The notes beneath the pieces were generated by a model that saw only the letters and a list, made by a program, of their open reading frames with translations, made no database searches and had not been told where the DNA came from. 64,000 nucleotides of DNA from Gnetum montanum (lineage: Eukaryota; Streptophyta; Gnetopsida; Gnetales; Gnetaceae). Of this stretch, positions 46,003 to 56,469 are shown piece by piece; position 1 is the first letter of the stretch, and each line of letters begins with the position of its first letter. The stretch is taken from the NCBI GenBank assembly GCA_015680685.1, contig MNCI01010845.1, positions 77,879 to 141,878 on the forward strand, given 5' to 3'. Position numbers and translations under genes: made by a program.

Positions 46003-47260
46003 ATGGACGCAACTTCACTTGCACCCCTGGCCCTAACAGGCCCATATGGAAAAACTGTTAGACTACTCAACTTGACATTGATAGGAACTGACACTTCCCT
46101 CTGCGGCATAACCATAGTAACATCGGAAGTATCCCCAGCTTGGCTAGAACATTTGGCCCAAACTCTAGACCTGGAGGCGGGTGATGTGACTGAGGATGCC
46201 CTCACTGAGGTTTCTATAGTTACGCGCAAAGGGGAGAGTAAAACTCTAAAAGTTATTTCCCTCCTTGACCGCCAAATGCAGAGCGATGTATCTCGAGTGC
46301 TCCAAGATAACATTGCGGTGTTCGCATGGTCGTATGAAGACATGCCCGGTTTAGACCCATGACTAATACAGCACAACATCATGTTAGACCCGCATATTAA
46401 AGCAGTTAGACAAAAAGCATGAAAGATTAAGCCTGAAATTGCATTGGCAGTGCGTGAGGAAAATACCAAATTATATCAAGCTGGTTTCATCTGTGCAGTT
46501 GATTATTTGGACTGGGTGTTGAACATCGTAGTTGTCTCTAAGAAAATGGGAGGAATACGCATCTGTATAGACTTCTATGATCTGAACAAGGAAATGATTA
46601 AAGACAACTTCCCATTGCCGAGTATCGACAACAGGCCATGCGTTACTATCCTTTATGGATGGGTTTTCAGGCTATAATCAAATTTGCATCAACCTAGAAC
46701 ATCAACTGACCACAACTTTTATGACCCCTTGGGGAACTTTCTATTATACCATGATGCCTTTCGGGTTAAAAAACGCTAGAGCAACTTATCAATGTACCAT
46801 GACATACATCTTTAGTGATTACCTCTTAGAAAGATTGAATGACTACGTAGATGACATAGTTGTCAAATCTAGGAAGTCGAAAGATCACACAGAAGACCTA
46901 GATTTAATCCTTAAATGATGTCTTAGGCATGACCTATGGATCAACCCAAGAAAATGCGTATTCGGAGTCAAAACTGGACACATGTTGGGGTTTGTGGTTT
47001 CGGAGGCTGGCATCCGAGTTGACCCCAAGAAGGTTAAAGCCATCATTAACCTAGCACTACCTACAAACCTCAAAGAACTATGTGGGTTGCAAGGTAGGTT
47101 GCAATTTATCAGGTGGTTCATCTCAAAGTTAACAGAAAAGTTACACCCCATGTAGCATCTGCTCAAGAAAGGGGTTAAATTCAAATGGATTGAGAACTAC
47201 GAGCGTGCGTTTGACAATCTAAAAGAAGAACTGTTACATTTGCCAACGGTTTTCCCGCCA
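46003..47260 (+). pseudogene. Gy5 reverse transcriptase
   Basis: The ORF opens with MDATSLAPLALTGPYGKTVR and a linker with VFAWSYEDMPGLDP, typical before Tat RT. Then GGIRICIDFYDLNKE, DNFPLPSID, a frameshift, MDGFSGYNQICI, TPWGTFYYTMMPFGLKNA and the catalytic NDYVDDIVVKS. The thumb reads CVFGVKTGHMLGFVVSEAGI. There are a few stops. It would make element cDNA from RNA. Confidence 0.85.
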
Positions 47261-47269
47261 CAAAAGGAT

Positions 47270-47690
47270 TAGCCTTTCTATATATAGCTAGTAAGCTCAA
47301 AGGTGTCTATAGCTATGTGGTTGTGCCAAAGAAGGGATGACGGATCAGAAGTTCCTATCTACTACCTAAGTCATGCTCTATTTGCATACGAAACATGATA
47401 CAATGAAGTAGAGCGTAACTGTTTAGCATTGGTGTTTGCACTCAAGAAATGTAGGCACTATCTTTTCCATAGCTAGGTCAACATAATCTGTAAAAACAAC
47501 ATTCTGCGGGCCATGAGAAAAAATTTGTACAAAAGTAGTAGGATAGTCCATTGGAAAGCCATCACAGCAAAATTCAACTTGCACTATGTTAGCCAATCTT
47601 CCATGAAAGGCCAAGCGATAGTCGACCAGCTTGCAACATCCCTTATTAATGATCAAGCTGCGATAGAGCCTGAGTTTCCTGATGAATAGA
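47270..47690 (+). pseudogene. Gy5 retroviral-type RNase H
   Basis: The motifs LYIASKLKGVYSYVVVPKKG, IYYLSHALFAYET, NEVERNCLALVFALKKCRHY, IVHWKAITAKFNL and KGQAIVDQLATS follow the Tat-clade RNase H. It keeps domain order and length with two or three stops. The first catalytic Asp is not clear. Confidence 0.75.
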
Positions 47691-47729
47691 TACGTAGTTT
47701 AAGCCCTGTATCAATAGGTCTCGAAGCCA

Positions 47730-48120
47730 CATTATACTTTGATGGAGCTTCAACTACTAGAGGCGGCAGTGCCACTATCGTCATTATGCTCTCCCCTAAA
47801 GATGTTCACCCATTGGCTTACCGCATGGGGTTTCCTTGTACGAACAATGTGGTAGAGTACAAGGGACTCCTTAGGGGATTGCTAACGACCGAGGAACTCA
47901 ATGTTCAACACTTGATGATCCAAGGTGATTCGATGCTTGTCATCAATTAAACCACAGGGGTCTACGGCTGGAAAGCTGTGCATCTGCAACCCTACTACGA
48001 TATGGCTAAATATCTCCTGAGAAAATTCATGATGACTGATATCCAACACGTACCACGTAATGAGAACACTGTGGCCAACACATTAGCCACACTAGCTTTA
48101 AACATGCCACCACATCTATT
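47730..48120 (+). pseudogene. Gy5 second, archaeal-type RNase H
   Basis: LYFDGASTTRGGSATIVIML, then NNVVEYKGLLRGLLTTEEL, IQGDSMLVIN and HVPRNENTVANTLATLA match the plant-type or archaeal-type RNase H that Tat elements acquired. The catalytic Asp, Glu and Asp are all visible. One stop interrupts it after VIN. It lies between the first RNase H and integrase as in other Tat elements. Confidence 0.8.
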
Positions 48121-48179
48121 TACCACCTGGCCTGCTTTAATGACGGAATGTGCAGAGCCCGTCATTCAAGCGGTGCAAA

Positions 48180-49440
48180 TCTCTTTTCTAAGCACATCGA
48201 GAATGCTAGAATGGTACGATAACATTAAAGCCTACCTTCTGCATGGCGAACCACAGCACAAGCTAACACCCGCACAAAAAGACACAATCCGAAAGCGTGC
48301 TTGGCAATATTTCATCATTGGAGATAGTACTCTTTGTAGACGCTCTTTTAATGGAGTATTGCTAACCTGTGTTAGTAATGACCAAGCACAACGAATAGTT
48401 AGTGAAGTCCATGAAGGATTATGTGGAGGACACATAGCCCCACGAGCCGTGGCCGCTAAAATTAGATGCTTAGGTTATTACTAGCCGTACATTGAATGAT
48501 ACTATCTCACCAAGGTTAAGACATGTGATACATGCCAACATTAAGCAAATCTAATACACGTGTCACCAACCGAGTTGCATACTACACAGATCACTTGGCC
48601 ATTCCAACAATGAGGACTAGACATCATAGGTCCCATCATGCCTAAGTCTTCTGTAGGACATAGCGACCGAGTATTTCATGAAGTGGGTCAAGGCTATTCC
48701 CCTACGAAAGATTACATCTCAACAGGTTTGCCATTTTATCTTGGATAATATCATAACCAGGTTTGGGCTTCCCATGACTATTGTGACCGACAATGGGCCA
48801 CAATTCAGTAGTACCGAAACCAAATCTTTCTACCAGAACCTTAGTATCAAATAATCTTTTTCCTTGCTTCTTTATCCACAAGAAAATGGTCAAGTAGAAG
48901 AAAAAAACAAAGTGGTTATCAATCTACTGAAAAAGATGCTCAGCAACAATAAGAAACGATGGCATGAGAAAATCCTCTATGTACTATGGGCCTATTGTAC
49001 AACCTGCAGAATAGCTACCGATAGGATGCCCTATAGCCTAGTCTATGGATCAAAAGTTGTGTTGCCCCTAGAACTACAGGTTCCCTCATTGTGGATGGTC
49101 CTCTCCATGATTATAAATGAGACTCAACACAATGAGTCCAGGATCGTGGATTTAGACTCAGTAGAGGAGAAATGCATCCAGATGCTCAACAACATTGAAA
49201 GGTATCAAGACAGGCAGAAACAGAAGCATCATCACAACTTGCATCAGAGGCTGATCAAGAAGGGAGACTTAGTTCTCAAAGCCATTCGTGAATCAGCGAG
49301 CAAATTCTTTGAGAACTAGGAAGGCCCCTTTTTGATTGTCAATGCATACGGTAACGGAGCATTCAGGCTAGCAGACATCAACAACGACGAACACCTGAAT
49401 CCAGTGAATCATATGTATCTGATGCGGTACCACATCTAGA
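48180..49440 (+). pseudogene. Gy5 integrase
   Basis: The N-terminal zinc region has VHEGLCGGHIAPRAVAAKI and TCDTCQH, keeping His, His, Cys, Cys. The core has GLDIIGPIMPKS (first Asp), VTDNGPQFSS in a shifted frame (second Asp), and ENGQVEEKNKVVINLLKKML (third acidic residue). The last 150 codons are open: WHEKILYVLWAY, LVYGSKVVLPLE, KKGDLVLKAI, then EGPFLIV and NPVNHMYLMRYH at the end. Confidence 0.8.
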
Positions 49441-49970
49441 AATCGGCCCAACTCAAATGTAAGGTAACAAATGTCCGCTATGACGTAAAACTGGCACTAT
49501 AACAAATGTTTTCTATGACATAAAATTGGCAATTTTGTACACGTATGCTACAATGCAAAACTAGCATTTCCTGCATGCATCGGCCACGACGCTAAACTGG
49601 CAAAGTTTTCAACCGTCCTCCATGATGTGAAATTGGCAAGGTAAGCATTCGTCTACTAAGATGTTAAACTAGTATAGACTTGTCCCTGGGTCATGACATG
49701 AAACTGACACCTACAACATGGTCTACTAGGACCATAAACTAGCTCTTCAACCATCTGCTACAATGTAAAATTAGCAGGCTTCAGTCTGCCCAGACTGTAA
49801 ACCGAGACCATAGTCTGTTGGGACCATAAACTAGCTCTTCGATCGTCTGCTAGGATGTAAAGCTAGTAGGTTTCAGTCTACCTAGATGTTAAATCGGGAC
49901 CGCAGTATGCTGAGACTTAAAACTAGCAACAACGGTCAACCAGGACTCAAAATTGGAATCTGTCAATAGA
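49441..49970 (+). repeat. Tandem array behind the Gy5 integrase
   Basis: Degenerate units of about 40 bases contain (G)CTANGATGTAAAACTAGCA-like sequence (for example CTACAATGTAAAATTAGCAGG and CTAGGATGTAAAGCTAGTAGG). The TAAACTGGCAA ending is shared with the array near 40400. Such arrays before the 3' LTR are known in Ogre elements. Confidence 0.6.
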
Positions 49971-51128
49971 CAATCCATGAAGCAAGTGAGCATGATCACT
50001 CTTGCACTGCATCCCTACCAGATGGAATGGGTAGAGTGTTGGGATAGACACAATGCTACTACCCTATTGGAATCCTACTGATTCCTTGGATATGCCAAAA
50101 GGCATACTACTGACCCCTCGGAGATGTTGCTACGACAGCCACTCTGTAGTTGCAACTCCTAGGGTCAACTTCACCACTTGGGGCCCCAAGAAAACTATGG
50201 TCATTCATAACCTTGGCTACCTCCACCCATCGCCTCTACTAGATTTTGCCTTCGCAGATTCATCTGACTGGTTCATTTCCTGGTCAGTTGGGTAAGATGA
50301 ATTTGGTTGTCGATGGTGAATCCTTGAACCACGACATCAACAAAGGGAACCTTTCTCCTTGCTACGGTCCTTTCTGCATGGCCTACACTCCCCTCTTCAT
50401 TTCAAATGGAACTTGTTTCAATAGCCTCCCTAGCGATGGGACGTTTGCTTTGGCCTTCTAATTTTTTGTTATGTTTTGCAGGTTACTTGCTACGATGGCA
50501 TTGATTGAGAATGCACTCACTAGGAGGTGAGGTGTCATGGCATTTTGAAGTGGTTGCTCAGACTAGCCTAACTACTTGGGACTACAAACCCTACCTCTCC
50601 CTCCATTAGACACCTTCACTTTCTCCTTCCCTTATCCTTACAACCATCTTTACCTACTTTTTTGTTTGTACAGAATGTGAACATATAATCAATTCTTTCA
50701 CATCATCATGTCCATGAACCAGCATAACACAACTTTCCTTATGGAATGTAAGTTGCACAAAAAAAAACAAGCAAAGCTAGGAAAAATGGATGTAAAACAA
50801 CTCATCTAGGCCATACGGGCATAACACAACTCATCCGTGCAAGCCCTTTATATGAAGTATGGCAGCGTAATCTCTCGCAAATACACCTGTGAAAGGACAC
50901 CTAATAAATTATTTGCAAAAGTTTCATGTTCACATGCTTGAGTCTTCCACAAACCTCCCTCCTCTCGCTTCTTTAAGATCCCACCGATTCTCCTCCTCCC
51001 GCCTTCACACTTCCAAGTTTGACAGAGTGACATCTGAGCAGTTGCCGACGGACGTTGTTGGTGCCTTTACCTCTCTGGTGTTTTGTATTCTTTGTCGACG
51101 TCTTTCGGGCAAGCCCTCTAAATGTCAA
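49971..51128 (+). other. 3' untranslated region of Gy5
   Basis: No conserved protein is seen. Short plus-strand frames (50053-50461) have no recognisable motif. The region leads to the PPT. Confidence 0.5.
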
Positions 51129-51142
51129 CAAAGAGGGGTCAT
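51129..51142 (+). other. Polypurine tract of Gy5
   Basis: ACAAAGAGGGGTCA stands just before the LTR start TGAAAC. It marks the element's orientation and the 3' LTR edge. Confidence 0.65.
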
Positions 51143-52238
51143 TGAAACATCGTGAAAATTCTGAGGCCTCAATGGTTCAGCAAAATCTTGCAACTCAGGC
51201 AAAGATTTGTGAGAAAGTCACGGCTCAGCAAGTTCCCTTTTCAGCTAAGGGTCTGTTGCACCACGATATGCAGTACAGTGTAATAGACTCCAGATGACGA
51301 AACAAGACAAGGGGTGCACAACGGCAAGCCTTCAACTTTGCAGGTTTTCTATGTTTCAAAAATCTTAACTTTTGGCATATTACGCCGCATTACGCAATAA
51401 AGCTTAATGTAGCATAATGCAGTGTAATGCTAGAATATAGTCGATCTAATCGCAACAATGGAGATGGCAAAATTTGAGACCTCGATGATCTAGCAAAATC
51501 TCAAGGCTTAAGAAATGATCTGTAGCATGCTGCACATCTCAGCAAATTTTCTTTTCAGCTAAGGGCCTATTACGCTACATTACATAGTGTAGCGTAATAA
51601 ACCCTAGAAAGATTGGACAGAAACAAGGGAAGCATGATGTCAACTTTTGGCAAAGATTGACAAGAGAACAAAAGAGGATCAACAATTGTAAGAACATCAA
51701 AGATGATTGGCAAGAATCTTTGATCAAAAACAACCAGTTAATGGATATCCTACTTCAAGTCTGACTCCCTTGCACCCAGACTGGCTAGAACAAGGTAGAT
51801 TGACCTTTGCTTGTTTTATCTTTAAATAGCCTTCTTGTTGTTGGCATGTGTTTCATCTAAACCAAAGTCTACCTGTAATCATTGTATCCAACATACTTTG
51901 TTTATAAGTTAAATCCCAGATCTCAGGATTTCACACTCTCTAAATCCGATTTCTTGCATCCTATCTGTATAGATTTTGTAATTTCTTTGAATCATTTACA
52001 TCGATTTCAATTACCTTCGAGATTAACAATATTATATCTCCTCATTGGGATCACCCTTTTGCCATCTGATTATTACAAAATTTTATTGATTAAGTAAGTC
52101 CCAGTCTGATCGACAAGATCGTTCAGGGCACCTCAGATTCATCTTCTCTAGCACGGCCCTCGCACGGATTCGGGGTTGAAATTGTGTACACGGAACTCTG
52201 CTCGGTATTTCCAGCGATCGACGTTTTTCGTCATTACA
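51143..52238 (+). repeat. 3' LTR of Gy5, promoter part deleted
   Basis: The edges are TGAAACATC and TCATTACA. Compared with the 5' copy it lacks about 440 bases between GGGAAGCATG and AACTTTTGGC, which include the TATA box. It keeps the true LTR end (GATCGACGTTTTTCGTCATTACA-like), missing in the 5' copy. The Gy6 LTR end (GGTCACTATA) is homologous. Confidence 0.8.
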
Positions 52239-52739
52239 GCTGCCTCTTAGGCTTCATGGCTAGATTGGTATAGATGTGATGCTAGTATATCCAAAGATCA
52301 ATTCCTTTGAGCTTAGGATTTAACCAAGCAAAGGCTATTGGCCATTTTTGACCACCTTCAATAGCATTCTTTTCTACTCAAGAGCAAGGTTGGCATTTAT
52401 TATCATTGGCTAAAATTTTTTTAGAAATGCATATTCCATGTCGATAGGTATAGTTTTTAAATCTAAGGCCTCTTGTTTAAAACTGTGAGGGATTTCCAAG
52501 TCTCCCCAATTGGTATCATCAAGTTCATCATCGGAGAGTTGCTAATGAACTTACTGCACTTCATCCATGCCTTTAACATAGACATAAGTTAGGCTCTCAA
52601 TAGGTTTCATGCAAAGTGTGCTACTTTCAAAATCAGTTGTCAACCACTAGTTGCCCTCCTATTTTGTGGTTGTTGCATATAGGCACTTTTGGATTTTAGA
52701 TTCATTTGCATAGTGTCTTCATGCTTTGATTGATGTGCT
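52239..52739 (-). pseudogene. Gy3 pol continued: linker and RT start
   Basis: On the minus strand this follows the protease and leads to the part of RT at 36756. Readable pieces include SLTYVYVKGMDEVQ and DLEIPHSFKQEALDLKTIPI, which correspond to the linker region of Gy1 at about 8900-9350. Stops are present. Confidence 0.55.
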
Positions 52740-53140
52740 TTTAATATATTAGAGTTTCTACACATAGTTGGACCTTATATCACTGTATATGATGCATGGA
52801 ACTCACTTCTTCTTAATCTTTCTTAATGCATTTTCCTTGGAAATCTCTAAGGAAAGATCTCTAATGCTCATTCACACATCAACAGTGCTCAACCAAGCCC
52901 TTTCCATTATGATTGGGAAGTCCCCCTTGCAATGGTTAACTATGATAACTGGGAAATTAGCAAGATACGACCACCCATAAACAATGGTGACAATGTCCTT
53001 CACTAGTCCTAAAGGAATAGTGATGGATTGATCTATCAATTCTAAATGGATGTTGCTCTTCTTCAGAGGAGGTAGGTTCCAAGCATCATACATTTCATGG
53101 AAAATCAAGTTGACACCAGAACCTAAATCAAGAAGAGCCT
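52740..53140 (-). pseudogene. Gy3 aspartic protease
   Basis: The active site reads FKALLDLGSGVNLIF. The D-L-G form, in place of D-T/S-G, is common in Athila and Tat proteases, so the catalytic residue is kept. Downstream are YDAWNLPPLKKSNI, IPLGLVKDIVTIVYGWSYLA and FPIIMERAWLSTVDV. The region from the active site to this point is open for 78 codons. It is the best preserved of the three Athila-like proteases here. Confidence 0.8.
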
Positions 53141-54347
53141 TGAATGGCTCATTCCGAACAATCTACAAGAAGATGAGAGGACTTCTAGGATTAGCTCTTT
53201 TCCTAGGAAGGTTGCCAGACTTGATTCAATTAAATACAACATGGATTAACATGATAGTGCAAATCTTGGGAGGCATTTGGTTTGAAGGGCTCTCGAAAGG
53301 AATGAATGCAAAGGATGAAGGAGACATAGGGTGACTAGTCGCATAAGTAGATGAGGGTTTTTTAGGGCTATTGGTTTGAAAGAATGGTCTTTTATAGGAT
53401 CTAGGTTCTAAACCACTTGATTGAGAAGATGACTGTAATTTAACAACCCTAGTAACATTACATTGTTATGGTTGTGCAAGAATTTCACCTTGCATGGATG
53501 GAGCAAGTGATAATTGGGTTGAGGATGGAGGAACATGTGCTAAAGGATGAGGAGGATGATAAGGATATGGGAATTCCCCTCTAAGAGATGGAGAATGACT
53601 TCTGTAATACTCTAGAGGGTAGCAGTAATGCTAAAAAGAAGCATGACTAGAAGAGTCACACAAAGACATCGATGGATGAACATAGTACCCATATAGATCT
53701 AGTTGCCTATAAGGGTACTGTTGCCTAGGTGGTGGCATCCCCTATGACTATGGATGCTGCCACTAATGGTATTACTCATACAGTTGTGGTGGAGCTCCAC
53801 TTGGATAATAAGCCTGTTGTTGGTGGTTGAACTGCCTTGGGTTGCATTGAGGATAAGGCAACCTTTTGGGTGCTTACCTTCATGTCTGTCTAGGATTTAG
53901 AACATACAATCCCAATTCTTGTAAATGTGATACAACAGGGCAACATCTCTTGGGATGTTCATATTGGCAGATGCCACACCCACCATCATCATTTGATTCT
54001 GACTCCACAACCTCTTCTATTGTGAAAACTTTACCCTTACCCTTTGGTAGGCACATTTAACCTCCTTTGTTCTCTTGCAGTCACAATCACTACCTTGTTC
54101 TTTGGATTCTTTTGTAATTTTCAAAGTAGTTTAAAATTTTTCATCCAAAGATTCGCACATTTTATCAAGCTTAGCTGAAATTTTAGACATAGATTTTTTA
54201 ATTGGCAAGGTTTTTCACTAAACCACTTAATTAAGTGGTGCCTTCCCCTTATTTTCATAGAATTAAACCTTTATTTTTCTAATGGAAGGATCCTAGTTAT
54301 ACTCCTTAGCACTTTCCCATTTTCTCAACTCACCTTCTTTTGCAACC
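53141..54347 (-). pseudogene. Gy3 gag, C-terminal half
   Basis: The zinc knuckle is complete: CGICQYEHPKRCC near 53940-53990, spacing C-x2-C-x3-H-x4-C. It is followed by a Pro- and Tyr-rich tail (MPPPRQQYPYRQLDLYGYY) that ends at the protease. The N-terminal half is cut off by Gy6 at 54348. This knuckle, without stops, supports the unusual spacing seen in the other copies. Confidence 0.75.
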
Positions 54348-56012
54348 TGAAACACCACCAAATTTGGGCAACATCATGTCAACTACAAATTTTTCTAAGT
54401 GTCAACATGAGGTAATTTTTAAGTGCTGATACTATGCTCTCCACTGTTCCAAAGTGTAGTTAGCTAGTAGATAGTGTAGTTAGCTCCAAAGACTAATTTT
54501 TTACAATTCTACCCAAGTGTCATTGCAAAGCAAAAAGCTGCAAGATTTTCTAAGTGTCAGGACTATGCTTTCCACTGCATTAGAGTGTAATCAACTTAGT
54601 AGAGAGAATAGTTAACACCAAGTTCTAGTTTTGAAAATTTTTCTAAGTGTCAAGCAAATAGCTAAAAATTTTTCTAAGTGTTGAGACTACACTCTCCACT
54701 ACACTACAACGTAGTCAAGCATAGTTGGAATGGAAGAAATCGTTTGATAAAAGTTTTTCTAAGTGTTGAGACTATGCTCTCCACTAGACTAGAGTGTACT
54801 TGAGCATAGTCAACTAGAAGCCAGATTTTGTAAAAATTTTCCAAAGTGCTAGTTATCCTCTTGTGAAGAGCTTAGTCAGCACACAATCACTTTTTTGCAA
54901 ATTTTTTCCAAGTGTTGGACTATGCTCTCCCCCAGTCCAAAGTTTAGTTAGCTAGAACAACCTCTAAAGACCTTCACAACATAGCACCAACACTTAGCTC
55001 AACTCCAACACACCTACAGTAAGTATAGTTAGCAAAAATTCATCTTTTTTGTACTTCCTTTTATCCCCAAATTGTAACTATGCTCAACTCCACTCAAGCT
55101 AGTGGACAGTGTAGTCTTGAAGCATAGTCTCCAAATTTGCATTTTTTAGGTACATTGCAATCCTATTTGGATCACAAACCTATATTTGGCAGCATCATCA
55201 TAGTTTGGCAATCTTGTAGAGTCCATTAGAGCACACCAGAGCATAACATCACTTGATTCTGTGGAGACTATAGTTGGGTGCAACGTAGTCCCAACTATCC
55301 CACTATCATGTGGCAATTGATCCTCATTCCATGCTAACCCTAGGCCTATAAATACCCTAGCCTTCAACATTTTAGAAGTTGAAAAATTTGAAAGGTGGCA
55401 TTTGGCATTTTGAAGGCACATTTGGCACTTTGGCAACGCAAGACATTTGCACACCATTGTAGCTCATCATAGGACACCACAAACCACTATAGTCCACTAC
55501 ACACCATGGTGACCAACATGGTAGGCACAAACACCATGGAAGAATGTCATTCTTCATGGCCAAAAATCCTCAAGACTATGACTACATTGTCCACTATGCT
55601 TGTTATACACTATGTACCTTCTCACCCCTCTTGAGGTTAACTACATTCAACCCCATTTGGGATGGTGCTACTTTCTCTCTCGCTCTTTCCCCTCTACATT
55701 TTTTAGCAATTTTTACTTACATTTTGGCATTTTACTTATATTTTTTATTGTTCTCATGCACCACCATGCATTAACACTTTCATTTTTCACTGAAAACCTT
55801 GACTACACTTACCCCTGTTAACACCGCAGACACCACTCAACACTTAGCATCATTTGACATTACATTTTGTAAGTTACTATTCAATCGAAAAGACCATTAT
55901 GGGCACCCTATCTATGCCTCTAGCTAGCCCTCACATGAACTTGGGGTTAAATTTGTGCACCCTTGAACCTCTTGATGTTCCATTCCAGCCATCAACATTT
56001 TTGGTCACTATA
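54348..56012 (+). repeat. 5' LTR of Gy6
   Basis: It runs from TGAAACACCACC to GGTCACTATA, about 1665 bases. U3 (54390-55140) is built of six or so units of about 100 bases, each with TTTTTCTAAGTGT, CTATGCTCTCCACT and a TAGTTAGC-like piece. TATAAATA is at 55348-55355. The final 60 bases match the end of the Gy5 3' LTR. The sequence after it (TTTTCTGGTGATAGAAGG) is the likely primer site, but I cannot name the tRNA. Confidence 0.7.
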
Positions 56013-56469
56013 GTTTTCTGGTGATAGAAGGAGGATCATCCTTTTTTTCTTTTAGAATTTATTGATTATTGTCTCACATGCTCTCTACATCACTATTGCT
56101 ACCTCCAGGCTAGCATAGACCCAACACCCCTATGGACCTACCATGTTTGGCTATAGGTGGATCTCAGGCTAGCACAAGAGTTATTTACCAACCGATTGAT
56201 GTAGATTGAAGCCTGTTGTTGGTTCCCCTAGAACCCCACAAAATAACCGAAAAGCATCTTTTCCTATACTTAGCTAAATTCTAGGCTCTCAATAGAGAGC
56301 ATAGTTAGCTCTCAATGTAGAGAATGTAGTTGGCTCTTAGCATAGAGAGCATAGTCTCTAGACTTAGCGATTTTTCTACAATCATTAGAATTAACCATTT
56401 TCTCTAGAGTTAGTAATTTTTCTACGATTTTTAAGCTTAGCCATTTTTTCTACAACTTTCAATTAGCAC

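Larger units (their letters stand above)
36757..52238 (+). mobile_element. Gy5, Tat/Ogre-like Ty3/gypsy element inserted in Gy3
   Basis: The order is 5' LTR, gag remnant, protease, tandem repeats, a block with an antisense gene, RT, RNase H, a second (archaeal-type) RNase H, integrase, a second tandem array, PPT and 3' LTR. The double RNase H defines the Tat clade. A gap between protease and RT is known from Ogre elements. Flanks are GCTAC and GCTGC (4 of 5 match), and RT of Gy3 continues across the insertion. Over the first 245 or so bases, the two LTRs agree at roughly nine of ten positions by eye, so the insertion is old. Confidence 0.85.
33255..54347 (-). mobile_element. Gy3, Athila-like element split by Gy5 and Gy6
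   Basis: The visible parts are 33255-36756 (3' LTR, spacer, integrase, RNase H, RT) and 52239-54347 (RT start, protease, gag C-terminal half). The order on the minus strand is continuous once Gy5 is removed. Gy6 enters gag at 54348, so the gag start, PBS and 5' LTR lie beyond the window. The 3' ORF and most of the spacer are missing, because the LTR follows about 350 bases after integrase. Confidence 0.8.

Noticed and set aside
45930-46469. 179-codon minus-strand frame over the start of the Gy5 RT ORF
   Set aside because: The plus strand there encodes the typical linker before Tat RT. The minus frame has no recognisable features and no match in Gy6 could be tested.
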